A stretch of 64,000 bases of DNA from UBA2108 sp963925495 (GTDB taxonomy: Bacteria; Bacteroidota; Bacteroidia; Flavobacteriales_G; Salibacteraceae), in contig CAWUST010000001.1 of the NCBI GenBank assembly GCA_963925495.1, forward strand, positions 1 to 64,000, read 5' to 3'. Shown here one piece after another: positions 7,729 through 15,344 of this stretch (position 1 is the first letter of the stretch; every line of letters starts with the position of its first letter). The notes under the pieces were generated by a model that saw only the letters and a list, made by a program, of their open reading frames with translations, was not told where the DNA came from and did no database searches. The position numbers were made by a program, and so were the translations under genes.

Positions 7729-9243
7729 ATGACTAAGTTATTTGCTTCTTTTTTACTAGTAGGTTTTACACTTTTGAGCAATGCTCAGGATCTCGATTTT
7801 GGAAAACTTAATTCTGATGTTTCTAAAGCTAGAAAGGAACATAACGTCCCTGGACTTGCCATTGGTATTGTTCAAGATGGAGATGTCGTTTTTCAAAAAG
7901 GATTTGGAGTTACCAAAATAGGTGAAGCTCAAAAGGTAAATACCTCGAGCATGTTTGGAATTGCATCTTTGAGTAAAGCATTTACCGCTGCAGCAATGGG
8001 AATGTTGGTTGATGAGGGTAAACTAAAATGGAAGGATAAAGTAACAGACATTTTACCCGATTGGAAATTAAGTGATGAAAATGTTACTGCCATGTTTACC
8101 GTAGAAGATTTGTTGTGCCATCGAAGTGGACTTAAAACATTTGATGGTGATTTGTTGTGGTATGGAAGTAATTATTCACGAGATGAAATAATTACTCGAG
8201 TTCGTCACCTTCCGTTAAGTTATGATTATAGAGCAGGTTTTGGATATCAAAATATAATGTACATAACAGCAGGTCAGGTAATTGCAAAAGCAAGCGGCAT
8301 GTCTTGGGATGAATTTGTTAATTCTAGAATTTTAGAACCTCTTGGAATGTTTAAAACCAATACCAGTATTACAAAATACAAAGAAGGTCAAAATATTGCG
8401 TATCCTCACTTAAAAGGAGTACCACAAAAATTAATTAATTACGATAACTCAGGTGCAACTGCCGCTATGAATTCTAACGTAGTGGATATGCAGAAGTGGA
8501 TTATGTTTTTACTTAATAATGCTATCTACGAAGGAGATACATTATTAAAGCCAAAAACATTAAGGAAAATATGGTCAGTACATAACCCCTTGTCTGTACG
8601 TCCCCATGATGAAAAGAACGGAACTTATTTTAAAGGATATGGCATGGGTTGGTTCTTAATGGACTACCAAGGAGTGAAGGTGATAAGTCATGGAGGTGGT
8701 TTGCCCGGTTATATTACAAAAGTGGTATTGGTACCAGAAAAGAAAATGGGATTTGTAATTATGACTAACGATATGAGCCCGGTTTGTACAGCTTTAATGA
8801 ATGAAATATTGGATATGATAGCCAACAAAGAGAATGCCAGGGATTGGAGTTTGGCTTATTCAAAATATGGTGCAATGCAGGATAGTTTGGATTTTTCTAA
8901 ATTAGAAAAACAAAATTCAGAACGAAAAAAAGAGACTCAAATAAAGGCCGAACTACTTGCTTTTACTGGAACTTATACCGATACTTATTACGGAAATGCG
9001 ACAATTAGCATTTTGGGAAAAGGAAGAAAAGCCAGACTTCAGTTGGTATTGGAGCCAGCTAAAAAACTATTCACCGCTACCTTAGAACATTGGGAAGATG
9101 ACTCCTTCGTTTTTAATTTTAATGACGAATTTTTACCTCGTGGTTTTGCTAATTTCGAAATTAAAGATGGTAAAGTGACTGGCTTTACTATTGATTTACC
9201 CAATCCCGATTTCCATTTTTCAAACCTTAGTTTTAAGAAATAG
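7729..9243 (+). CDS. Class C beta-lactamase-related serine hydrolase
   Basis: An exported penicillin-binding-protein-like hydrolase of 504 residues. The signal peptide ends near 'LLSNAQ' (residue 20). The beta-lactamase fold follows with the catalytic SxxK as SLSK (Ser80, Lys83), a Tyr-x-Asn motif in 'GFGYQNIMY', and the third-strand motif as SHGGGLPG. The C-terminal 120 or so residues form a separate beta domain of the kind often annotated DUF3471 (TGTYTDTYYGNATISI). Such proteins are esterases, D-aminopeptidases or peptidases rather than antibiotic lactamases; the substrate is unknown. It is a single gene on the plus strand, divergent from the T9SS type B gene. Confidence 0.9.
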   Translation: MTKLFASFLLVGFTLLSNAQDLDFGKLNSDVSKARKEHNVPGLAIGIVQDGDVVFQKGFGVTKIGEAQKVNTSSMFGIASLSKAFTAAAMGMLVDEGKLKWKDKVTDILPDWKLSDENVTAMFTVEDLLCHRSGLKTFDGDLLWYGSNYSRDEIITRVRHLPLSYDYRAGFGYQNIMYITAGQVIAKASGMSWDEFVNSRILEPLGMFKTNTSITKYKEGQNIAYPHLKGVPQKLINYDNSGATAAMNSNVVDMQKWIMFLLNNAIYEGDTLLKPKTLRKIWSVHNPLSVRPHDEKNGTYFKGYGMGWFLMDYQGVKVISHGGGLPGYITKVVLVPEKKMGFVIMTNDMSPVCTALMNEILDMIANKENARDWSLAYSKYGAMQDSLDFSKLEKQNSERKKETQIKAELLAFTGTYTDTYYGNATISILGKGRKARLQLVLEPAKKLFTATLEHWEDDSFVFNFNDEFLPRGFANFEIKDGKVTGFTIDLPNPDFHFSNLSFKK

Positions 9244-9294
9244 AAACCATTTTTCAAATTTCTCATTTAATAAAAGGAAAAACTAACCGTAACA

Positions 9295-9317
9295 AATGTC
9301 AACAATTCGTTGACATT
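9295..9317. promoter_or_regulatory. Perfect palindrome, candidate operator
   Basis: AATGTCAAC - AATTC - GTTGACATT is a perfect 9-bp inverted repeat with a 5-bp spacer. It ends 8 bp before a TATTTTTG -7 box and so covers the -33 region of the thioredoxin pseudogene promoter. There is no T tail, so it does not look like a terminator. It is more likely a dimeric regulator's binding site. Confidence 0.55.
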
Positions 9318-9325
9318 GTGCTCCT

Positions 9326-9333
9326 TATTTTTG
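9326..9333 (+). promoter_or_regulatory. -7 box of the thioredoxin pseudogene
   Basis: TATTTTTG matches TAnnTTTG and lies 20 bp upstream of the ATG at 9353, just downstream of the palindrome at 9295-9317. Confidence 0.5.
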
Positions 9334-9352
9334 CGTTCTAAGATTGATAGAG

Positions 9353-9724
9353 ATGGTGGGGAATTTAACGAAAGAATCATTTATAGAAAAGGTATTTGAT
9401 TTTTCCAGCGAAAAAGATTGGAATTTTAAAGGCGAAAGACCAGCATTAATTGATTTTTATTCGGATTGGTGTGGCCCATGTAAGGTGGTTGCACCTATTA
9501 TGTAAGATCTTTCGAAAGAATTTGATGGCAAAGTAGATATTTATAAAATAGACACAGAGGCAGAACAAGAATTAAGTGGAATGTTTGGAATTAGAAATAT
9601 TCCAAGTATCTTATTTATACCTATGCGAGGTCAGCCTATGATGCATGCTGGTGCTCTGCCTTATGAAGGGTTTAAAGATGCAATTGAAAAAGAATTGTTA
9701 CAACCAAATAAAGTGGGAACCTAA
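9353..9724 (+). pseudogene. Thioredoxin gene interrupted by one in-frame stop
   Basis: In a single frame this encodes a 123-residue thioredoxin: ATG at 9353, the active site DWCGPCK near residues 38-44, then the cis-Pro region (FGIRNIPSILFIP) and a complete C-terminal helix. Codon 51 (9503-9505) is TAA, between 'VVAPIM' and 'DLSKEF', where relatives usually have Glu or another polar residue; one G-to-T change (GAA to TAA) would explain it. No other lesion is seen, so the inactivation is recent, or the base is a sequencing error. Translation would stop right after the CxxC helix. The promoter and the palindrome upstream appear intact. Confidence 0.85.
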
Positions 9725-9772
9725 ATTTTAAGTTTAACATGAATTGATCCTCTTCTGTTCATGCCAAACGCG

Positions 9773-9780
9773 CAAAAATA
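9773..9780 (-). promoter_or_regulatory. -7 box on the minus strand before a 13-codon mini-frame
   Basis: The minus strand reads TATTTTTG. Ten nt downstream an ATG at 9762 opens a 13-codon frame (MNRRGSIHVKLKI) ending in TAG at 9721-9723. It could be a short leader peptide or chance; nothing recognisable lies downstream on that strand. Confidence 0.25.
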
Positions 9781-9851
9781 ATCGGGCTGACTTTGAGACT
9801 TGGCAGGTGTTTTTTATTTAGTTCTAATGCGAGGGTTGAAAAGCAAGATAT

Positions 9852-11036
9852 CTAGATCAGGAGGCTTTTCACCAAATCCCCAGCTTTAATTTCAGGATTG
9901 TTTTCATCTAAATAAACCAAAACATTTGCCACAGCAAATGTCTGCATCATGTTCGAACTTTGTCCTTCCAAAATAGTCACGGAGTCGTTATTCAATTTTG
10001 CTTTTAAAAACTGAGCGCGATTTCCTTTTTTTGTAAAGCTGTTTCCAGCTTTTAAAGAAACAAATTCAATTGTTGGGTCCTTCGCTCCTCTAAATTTTCT
10101 TAAACTGGTTTTTACATATATATGCAAGCAAGATATTGCCGCTGCCGGATTTCCGGGTAAGGCAAAAATGTGACACCTGCCTTTTCGTCCAAAGAAAATA
10201 GGTTTTCCAGGTTTTTGTTTCACCTTATAAAAAATTTCTTTGACTCCTAATTCTTTCAAAGCCTTCCCTACAAAATCATAATCACCAACAGATATACCTC
10301 CAGTTAAAATCAAATAATCTTGAGTATCTAAATGCTCGTTTATTCTATTTAAAGTGTCTTGATAATCATCTTTTAGTTTGGAGGTAACTATGTTTTTCAC
10401 TCCCCAAAGTTTGAGCTGAGAAACAATACCAAAAGAATTTGATTCGTATATCTGACCAAATTTTAATTCTTTTTTTTGTTCTACCAATTCGTTTCCAGTA
10501 GATATTACTGCAACAGAAGGCGTTGAAATAGTATTGATAGTGGACTGACCTATAGAAGCTAAATAACCGATAGTTGCGGAACCAAGAAACGATCCTTTAT
10601 GTAAAGCGAGTTCATCCACCTTTACTTGTTCTCCGATATTTCTGATGTTTTGGTTTGGTTTCGAATTTTCTTCTTCAAGGATTATTTCATTTTCTTTGGA
10701 TAAAACACGTTCTTGCATAACCACCAAATCACAATTCAATGGAATAGGTGCACCGGTAAATATGCGATAGGCATTTCCTTCAATTAAGTTGTACTTATTG
10801 GTATCACCTGCTTGTATTTCTCCAATCACTTTAAATTTCCGAACTCCTTTTTTGTAATCAGAATACAACAAGGCATAACCATCCATTGCTGAGTTTTTAA
10901 AACCGGGTAAGTTTATTCCAGAAATTATGTTTTCTGCCGTAAAACCGCCATTTATGTCTTGAAGATTAATGGCTTCAATAATACCCAAGTCGGTATTTTC
11001 AATACAAGATTTTAAGGCGTTTTCAACTGAAATCAT
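9852..11036 (-). CDS. moeA: Molybdopterin molybdenumtransferase
   Basis: MoeA inserts molybdate into adenylylated molybdopterin, the last common step of molybdenum cofactor synthesis. The 394-residue protein has the family layout: an N-terminal domain with 'GFKNSAMDGYALLY', a lasso domain with 'RIFTGAPIP', the MPT-binding core with 'VISTGNELV' and 'ILTGGISVGDYDFV', the 'FALPGNPAAAISCLHIYV' segment, and a C-terminal beta domain. No other moa, mob or mod gene is visible in this window. Its ATG overlaps the stop of the DUF2141 gene by 4 bases (ATGA), so it is the second gene of a two-gene operon. Confidence 0.95.
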   Translation of the reverse strand: MISVENALKSCIENTDLGIIEAINLQDINGGFTAENIISGINLPGFKNSAMDGYALLYSDYKKGVRKFKVIGEIQAGDTNKYNLIEGNAYRIFTGAPIPLNCDLVVMQERVLSKENEIILEEENSKPNQNIRNIGEQVKVDELALHKGSFLGSATIGYLASIGQSTINTISTPSVAVISTGNELVEQKKELKFGQIYESNSFGIVSQLKLWGVKNIVTSKLKDDYQDTLNRINEHLDTQDYLILTGGISVGDYDFVGKALKELGVKEIFYKVKQKPGKPIFFGRKGRCHIFALPGNPAAAISCLHIYVKTSLRKFRGAKDPTIEFVSLKAGNSFTKKGNRAQFLKAKLNNDSVTILEGQSSNMMQTFAVANVLVYLDENNPEIKAGDLVKSLLI

Positions 11037-11428
11037 TTTAATTCAAAAGTTATAGATAAATCCTTATTCAGATCAATAAGTGTTTCTTGATAATTAGGTT
11101 TGCTTAGAAACCCTCGGGCATTGTTCGAAAACCCATAATATTCTGTTGGAATTCCAATAAAATTGGTATCGAGCTTTTCATTTCCATTTTGATCATGAAA
11201 AGCAATAAGTCCATATTTGCCTTTGGGTAAATAAACGGTTACTTTAGAAGAGTTTTTGTTGATGTAAAGCACCAGTTTAGAGGCGTCTTTTTCGTCTTCG
11301 TCTTGAATAAGCAAAAATATTTTGCCATCACTGTTTTTCAGATTATTGAAATAAACCGTCAATTTTGGATTCTGACCAAAACTAGAAACGGAAATAAATA
11401 AAAGGATACAAAATACAAGGTGTTTCAT
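11033..11428 (-). CDS. DUF2141 family exported protein
   Basis: A 131-residue protein with a signal peptide ending 'SVSSFGQ' and one small beta-sandwich domain. The features 'LTVYFNNLKNSDGKIFLLIQ' and 'GLIAFHDQNGNEKLDTNFIG' (Asp/Asn-rich turn) are characteristic of DUF2141. The family is periplasmic or outer-membrane associated and of unknown function. It is the first gene of an operon with moeA, overlapping it by 4 bases; there is no obvious functional link. Confidence 0.85.
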   Translation of the reverse strand: MKHLVFCILLFISVSSFGQNPKLTVYFNNLKNSDGKIFLLIQDEDEKDASKLVLYINKNSSKVTVYLPKGKYGLIAFHDQNGNEKLDTNFIGIPTEYYGFSNNARGFLSKPNYQETLIDLNKDLSITFELK

Positions 11429-11491
11429 TAATCTTTTCTTTGTGTTGCAAATAAAAAGAATGAAAGTTGAATAGGATTAAGATTACCGACA

Positions 11492-11499
11492 TATATTTG
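11492..11499 (+). promoter_or_regulatory. Promoter -7 box of the DUF4399 gene
   Basis: TATATTTG matches TAnnTTTG and lies 28 bp before the ATG at 11527. A TTG at 11467-11469, 22 bp further upstream, is a possible -33 element. Confidence 0.6.
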
Positions 11500-11526
11500 G
11501 ATTTCGAATCTTAAAAACAAATAAAC

Positions 11527-12006
11527 ATGAAAAAGATAAACACATTAGTAATTGCACTAGGAGTATTTTTAGCGTCTTGCAGCGAAGCACCAAAAGCGAC
11601 AGAAGAAAAAGAAATGTTTCATGATGAAATGGTAGCAAAGGCGGCAGAATCTCAGCCGGTTGCAATTCCTGAAGGAGCAAAAGTATTTTTTGCTAATCTA
11701 AAAGATGGTCAAAGGGTAACCTCCCCATTAAAAGTTGAATTTGGGGTGGAAGGAATGGAAGTTGAAGCTGCAGGAGGGTTGAACAAAGGAAAAGGCCACC
11801 ACCACATTATAATTAATGGTTCTGCATTGGATATGGGGACAGTTGTACCCGCTGACTCTTTAAACATTCACTTCGGGAAAGGACAGTTAGAAACAGAATT
11901 AGATTTACCAAAAGGGGAGCACACCTTAACCATGCAATTTGCTGATGGTTACCACCAAAGTTATGGTCAGCAAATGAGTGCTACCATTACAGTAGTGGTT
12001 GAGTAA
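11527..12006 (+). CDS. DUF4399 domain lipoprotein
   Basis: A 159-residue lipoprotein. The leader MKKINTLVIALGVFLASC has its lipobox Cys at 18; a charged linker of about 25 residues follows, then a DUF4399 domain with its signature 'GAKVFFANLKDGQRVTSPLKV' region, 'NKGKGHHHIIIN' and 'FADGYHQSYG'. The His clusters (GHHHI, GYHQSYG) are conserved in the family and hint at metal binding, but no function is established. It has its own promoter and a strong terminator, so it is monocistronic. Confidence 0.88.
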   Translation: MKKINTLVIALGVFLASCSEAPKATEEKEMFHDEMVAKAAESQPVAIPEGAKVFFANLKDGQRVTSPLKVEFGVEGMEVEAAGGLNKGKGHHHIIINGSALDMGTVVPADSLNIHFGKGQLETELDLPKGEHTLTMQFADGYHQSYGQQMSATITVVVE

Positions 12007-12027
12007 ACTAAAATAAACTTTAATTTA

Positions 12028-12056
12028 GGCTGCGCAGCTTTGTGCAGCCTTTTTTA
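12028..12056 (+). terminator. Rho-independent terminator of the DUF4399 gene
   Basis: A GGCTGC / GCAGCC stem around a 10-nt loop is followed by TTTTTT, 22 bp after the stop codon. Confidence 0.85.
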
Positions 12057-12065
12057 TTTTAAAAA

Positions 12066-12296
12066 ATGAAATGATTAACAACAGCTTTTTGCTTCTTTGT
12101 TTTATTTAATTCTTGCACGGAAGTAGTTCCCCTAGAAGAACGCCTTTCTGTTGAATTAGATTCAGACGCAATTCAACAGAAAGGACCACTAACTATTCTT
12201 GCAGTTGTGTATAAACAAGAATATACTTTGGAGAAAATAACGCTATAAAAGGAAGCTTTTCTGAAGAAAACAAAAATCTTATTTGCTCTTGGCAAA
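12066..12296 (+). pseudogene. Frameshifted remnant of a small lipoprotein gene
   Basis: The leader starts in one frame (MINNSFLLLCFI, then stop). The next frame continues with a lipobox-like 'LFNSCTEVVP' and 'EERLSVELDSDAIQQKGPLT', and after a second shift the text 'YFGENNAIKGSFSEENKN' reads on. Two frameshifts within about 230 bp and no intact frame mark it as dead. The family is not recognised. It runs straight into the gdhA fragment. Confidence 0.5.
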
Positions 12297-12531
12297 GCCT
12301 CTAATGCTGGTGGGGTAGCTACTTCAGGTTTGGAAATGAGTCAGAATTCATTGAGAATTAACTGGTCTAGAGAAGAAGTTGACACTAAATTGAAACAGAT
12401 TATGCATGATATTCATTCTTCATGTATTAAATATGGTACAGAAGGAGAATATGTTGATTATGTAAAAGGAGCTAATATTGCAGGCTTTGTAAAAGTAGCA
12501 GATACTATGTTAGATCAAGGGAGTGGTTTAA
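12291..12531 (+). pseudogene. 3' fragment of a second glutamate dehydrogenase gene
   Basis: From GKASNAGGVATSGLEMSQNS to 'VKVADTMLDQG' this matches the last 80 or so residues of the intact gdhA at 35307-36665 (GKASNAGGVAVSGLEMSQNS ... IKVAEAMLAQG). About a quarter of the positions differ and there is a 2-residue indel. The 5' 80% of the gene is missing. One extra base after the last shared codons shifts the native stop, TAA at 12529-12531, out of frame; the open frame then runs on to 12560. The divergence shows it is not a fresh copy of the gdhA in this window but an older paralogue or a transferred piece. Confidence 0.85.
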
Positions 12532-13586
12532 ATGCTATTCTTTCAATATATAAAAGATAAATTATTTAAAAAGAAATTAGAATCTGATTTAAAACCAGAA
12601 TCTAAAAGCCCAACTAAAGGGACTATTTTCCTGCTTGCTATAAGCGAACTTGTAATGCTGGTTTTAGGAATTCTTTTAGCATTGTATATTGATAGGTGGA
12701 ACGAAAAACAACAAATTGAAGAGAAGTTTACTGCAGCTCTTAAAATAATTCAACAGGAGTTATCTAACGATATTCAACAAACAGATAAAATATTTAATCA
12801 ATATATTCGTAGGGATTCTTTATGGTCTAATGTAATGGGGAATAAACTAAGCCGACAAGATTATAAGGATGGGATATCAGCATTTGACAAAATTATTTTT
12901 TTTATACCCAACTAAATATTCATTCAGATGGCTTTGAAATATTAAGTAAATTTAATGAAGAAGTACCAGAACAATATGAAAATATTTTTTATAAATTGAA
13001 AAATTTTTATAGTAGAAAAACAGATATTGATGAGTATAATAAGAATTTTAAGAAAGTAGTTTGGGAAAATATTGATTACATGTACAATAGACCATGGTTT
13101 TCTGTAGATGAATTTAACGGAAGAGTAAGTGAGGATCAAATAGATTTTTATTTACACAATCCGTATTATAAATCTATGGTTCATAATACTATGAATTATA
13201 TGGGAAATTCTTATCATGTTTCTCGCAGTTTCAGATTAGTTGGAATAGATATGTATAAGGAATTAAAAGAGGTAATTGGTGATACAATAAAGATGCCAGA
13301 ACACATTACGTATACATTAACTGATTCTTTGAAATTACAACAACTTATTGGTAACTATAAATTAACAGAAGGGAGAGAAGATAGTAGATTTGAAACAGAT
13401 TTGGAGATTGAGATGAAAGATAATATCTTAGTTATTTTAAGAGAAGATAAAGAACCTTATATTTTTTATCATTTTAAAGAGTCAATTTTCTTTACTAAGA
13501 GTGGTTATGTCTTTAAGTTTTCTGGAAATGGTCAATTAAAAATCATTGATGGATTCAGGCAAGCAACTCTTTGGAGTAAGCAATAA
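12532..13586 (+). pseudogene. Frameshifted DUF6090-like membrane protein gene
   Basis: Two frames join into one protein of about 350 residues. Residues 1-125 (12532-12915) hold a basic N-terminus, one membrane segment (ISELVMLVLGILLALYIDRW) followed by NEKQQIEEKF, and helices. This resembles the DUF6090-type Bacteroidota membrane proteins with a LGILxALxIxxWNE motif. The rest continues in the +1 frame from about 12904 to 13586 (NIHSDGFEILSKFNEE ... GFRQATLWSKQ) and ends in a small beta domain. The break coincides with a run of eight T (12896-12903); one extra T restores the frame. It could be a real lesion, slippage-based phase variation or a sequencing error. The ATG directly follows the gdhA-fragment stop. 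Confidence 0.75.
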
Positions 13587-13689
13587 AACTTAAAATACTA
13601 ATATAAAATGAGGCTTTTGCCTCCCAAAAAATAAAATTATGTTAGGAAAATTTCAAAAGCTAATTCCGTAGCCAACGAACACGATGTTT

Positions 13690-14228
13690 AAATCGGTATC
13701 ATAAACCATCGTAAAGTAGACGGCGTTTAAATTCACAGAGAGAGCAGATGTTAAGGGAACCTTAGATTCATTTACCGTAAAAGCGGGAGGGCCGGTTGAG
13801 GAGCCATACAAAATTTTAAATGAATTAGAATTTGAAATAAATACAGCGTCTGTAAATTCAAATAATCCAGATAAGGGATAAAAAAATCGGAGCTTTTTTC
13901 TTTGGTAAAATAGAAAACTTAAATAAAATTACTGGAAAAGTGTTGGAAGTAAACGGAAGTCCAAGTGAAGGTAATGGTAGACCTCAAATTAAATGGAAAA
14001 TCGTTTACTCAGGAAATGAAATATTTTGCTGAAGGAAACTCGATTACAATTAACGGGCAAACTGATATGGTTAATTGGGTAGTACAAGGTTTTGTGGATG
14101 CACTCAATAAAGTGTGTTTAGATCTTCATACTGGGCAAGATGGCAAATCAGTATTGTGGTCCGTTGGGGATATTGGGGTGGTAAGCATCTTAAATGAAAC
14201 AAGCAATATCCCTTGTATACAGCTATAA
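13690..14228 (+). pseudogene. Decayed YceI-family gene
   Basis: The YceI lipid-binding barrel can be followed across three frame segments. The first reads 'VK*TAFKFTERADVKGTLDSF' (TAG where family members have Trp) and 'LEFEINTASVNSNNPDKG'. A shift leads to 'KKIGAFFFGKIENLNKITG', and a second shift near 13975 leads to 'VMVDLKLNGKSFTQEM', 'GQTDMVNWVVQGFVDALNKV' and 'CLDLHTGQDGKS'. The open stretch 13965-14228 is therefore only the C-terminal part. YceI proteins are periplasmic isoprenoid- or lipid-binding barrels. The start and leader cannot be found. The lesions (a stop codon plus two frameshifts) make it non-functional. Confidence 0.8.
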
Positions 14229-14305
14229 ACAGACAAGTTTATAGCAAAATAAAAGGCGGTTAATTTTCTCTTAAACATTCTTTTGTGAGAAAAGAAAAAT
14301 AATTC

Positions 14306-14313
14306 TACATTTG
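14306..14313 (+). promoter_or_regulatory. Promoter of the rplM operon
   Basis: TACATTTG matches TAnnTTTG, with a TTTG -33 element at 14282-14285 and a spacing of 20 bp, both fitting Bacteroidota housekeeping promoters. The predicted leader is about 50 nt before the TTG start at 14367. Confidence 0.7.
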
Positions 14314-14366
14314 CACACCCAATTTTAGGGGGTGTTTTATTTGTTATTAACACAAAACGAAAGACT

Positions 14367-14822
14367 TTGGATACTTTAAGTTACAAAACAATTTCAGCAA
14401 ACAAAAATACAGTTAGCAAAAAATGGTTGCTAGTTGATGCTGAGAATCAGACATTAGGCCGTTTCGCATCTCGCGTTGCATTCATTATTAGAGGCAAACA
14501 CAAGGCTAATTTTACACCGCATGTAGATTGTGGTGATAACGTAATTGTCATCAATGCCGAAAAGGTGATTTTGTCTGGAGACAAAATGAACCAGAAAGAA
14601 TATATTCGTCATACTGGATATCCAGGTGGGCAAAGAATAACTTCAGTTAGAGAAATGTTGGAAAAACATCCTGAAAGAGTGCTTGAAAAAGCAATAAAAG
14701 GAATGTTACCAAAAAATAAATTGGGTGCTGACTTGTACAGAAACCTTAAAGTGGTTGTTGGAACCGAGCATACACACGAAGCTCAGAAGCCAGAATCATT
14801 TGATATTAACACGATTAAATAA
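14367..14822 (+). CDS. rplM: 50S ribosomal protein L13
   Basis: An early-assembling large-subunit protein that binds 23S rRNA. The 151-residue product has the L13 core: 'WLLVDAENQTLGRFASRVA', 'FTPHVDCGDNVIVINAEKV', 'HTGYPGGQR' and 'MLPKNKLG'. The start is TTG at 14367, encoding MDTLSYKTISANK; relatives begin M-(N/D)-T-L-S-Y-K, so the non-ATG start is well supported and no ATG lies nearby. It heads the rplM-rpsI pair (5 bp apart), the usual partner order. Confidence 0.97.
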   Translation: MDTLSYKTISANKNTVSKKWLLVDAENQTLGRFASRVAFIIRGKHKANFTPHVDCGDNVIVINAEKVILSGDKMNQKEYIRHTGYPGGQRITSVREMLEKHPERVLEKAIKGMLPKNKLGADLYRNLKVVVGTEHTHEAQKPESFDINTIK

Positions 14823-14827
14823 GTAGC

Positions 14828-15214
14828 ATGTCAGTAACAAATGCATTAGGAAGAAGAAAAGCCTCAGTCGTTCGTATCTATATGACCGAAGGAAAAGGTA
14901 AAATTACTGTAAACACAAAAGAATACACAGAGTATTTTCCACAAGCTGAATATCAAAAAGCAATTTTAAAGCCTTTTGAATTAACAGAAACTACTGGGAA
15001 TTATGACGTAAAAGTAAATGCAAATGGCGGTGGAGTTCATGGCCAAGCGGATGCTTTAAAACTTGCAATTGCACGAGCTTTAGTTAAAATAGACGAAGAA
15101 AATCGTTCAGTTCTTCGTACAAGCGGTTGTTTGACTCGTGATCCAAGAATGGTAGAAAGAAAGAAACCAGGTCAGAAAAAAGCAAGAAAGAAATTTCAAT
15201 TTAGTAAAAGATAG
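14828..15214 (+). CDS. rpsI: 30S ribosomal protein S9
   Basis: A small-subunit head protein whose basic C-terminal tail reaches the P-site tRNA. At 128 residues it has the standard length, with 'GRRKASVVRIYMTEGKGKIT', 'NGGGVHGQADALKLAIARAL' and the conserved tail 'DPRMVERKKPGQKKARK' ending FSKR. It is cotranscribed with rplM, 5 bp downstream. A strong hairpin follows at 15233. Confidence 0.98.
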   Translation: MSVTNALGRRKASVVRIYMTEGKGKITVNTKEYTEYFPQAEYQKAILKPFELTETTGNYDVKVNANGGGVHGQADALKLAIARALVKIDEENRSVLRTSGCLTRDPRMVERKKPGQKKARKKFQFSKR

Positions 15215-15232
15215 AATTCTGTCCAGAATCCA

Positions 15233-15275
15233 ATCCCTCCCGATGTTTATCGGGATATGGGATGCTCTTTTTATT
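15233..15275 (+). terminator. Long hairpin between rpsI and rpsB
   Basis: TCCCGAT-GTTT-ATCGGGA (15238-15255) is a perfect 7-bp stem. It is extended by ATCCC (15233-15237) pairing with GGGAT after a 3-nt bulge, and followed by CTTTTTATT. It could terminate rplM-rpsI or serve as a processing or attenuation site before rpsB. CCCGAT...ATCGGG palindromes are common intergenic elements in this phylum. Confidence 0.6.
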
Positions 15276-15344
15276 AGTAGAGTCGACGGAAGGTGGTGGA
15301 ATAACTGGCTTGGCAGAAACCAAGAATATTTATAATAAATAATT

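Noticed and set aside
12330..12560. A short independent gene starting with TTG or ATG inside the gdhA-like stretch
   Set aside because: Homology to gdhA extends upstream of any such start to 12291 and the frame overruns the native stop by a frameshift; it is a fragment, not a gene.
13650..13875. Minus-strand frame of about 70 codons ending GYGISF, like the C-terminus of an outer-membrane barrel
   Set aside because: It is antisense to the YceI relic, whose plus-strand motifs (TAFKFTERADVKGTLDSF, LEFEINTASVNSNN) are specific. There is no start codon or upstream barrel, so it is probably a chance open antisense frame.
14315..14336. ACACCC/GGGTGT hairpin with a following T-rich stretch before rplM, a possible L13 leader or attenuator
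   Set aside because: The transcription start predicted from the TACATTTG box falls inside the first arm, so the stem would be incomplete in the RNA.
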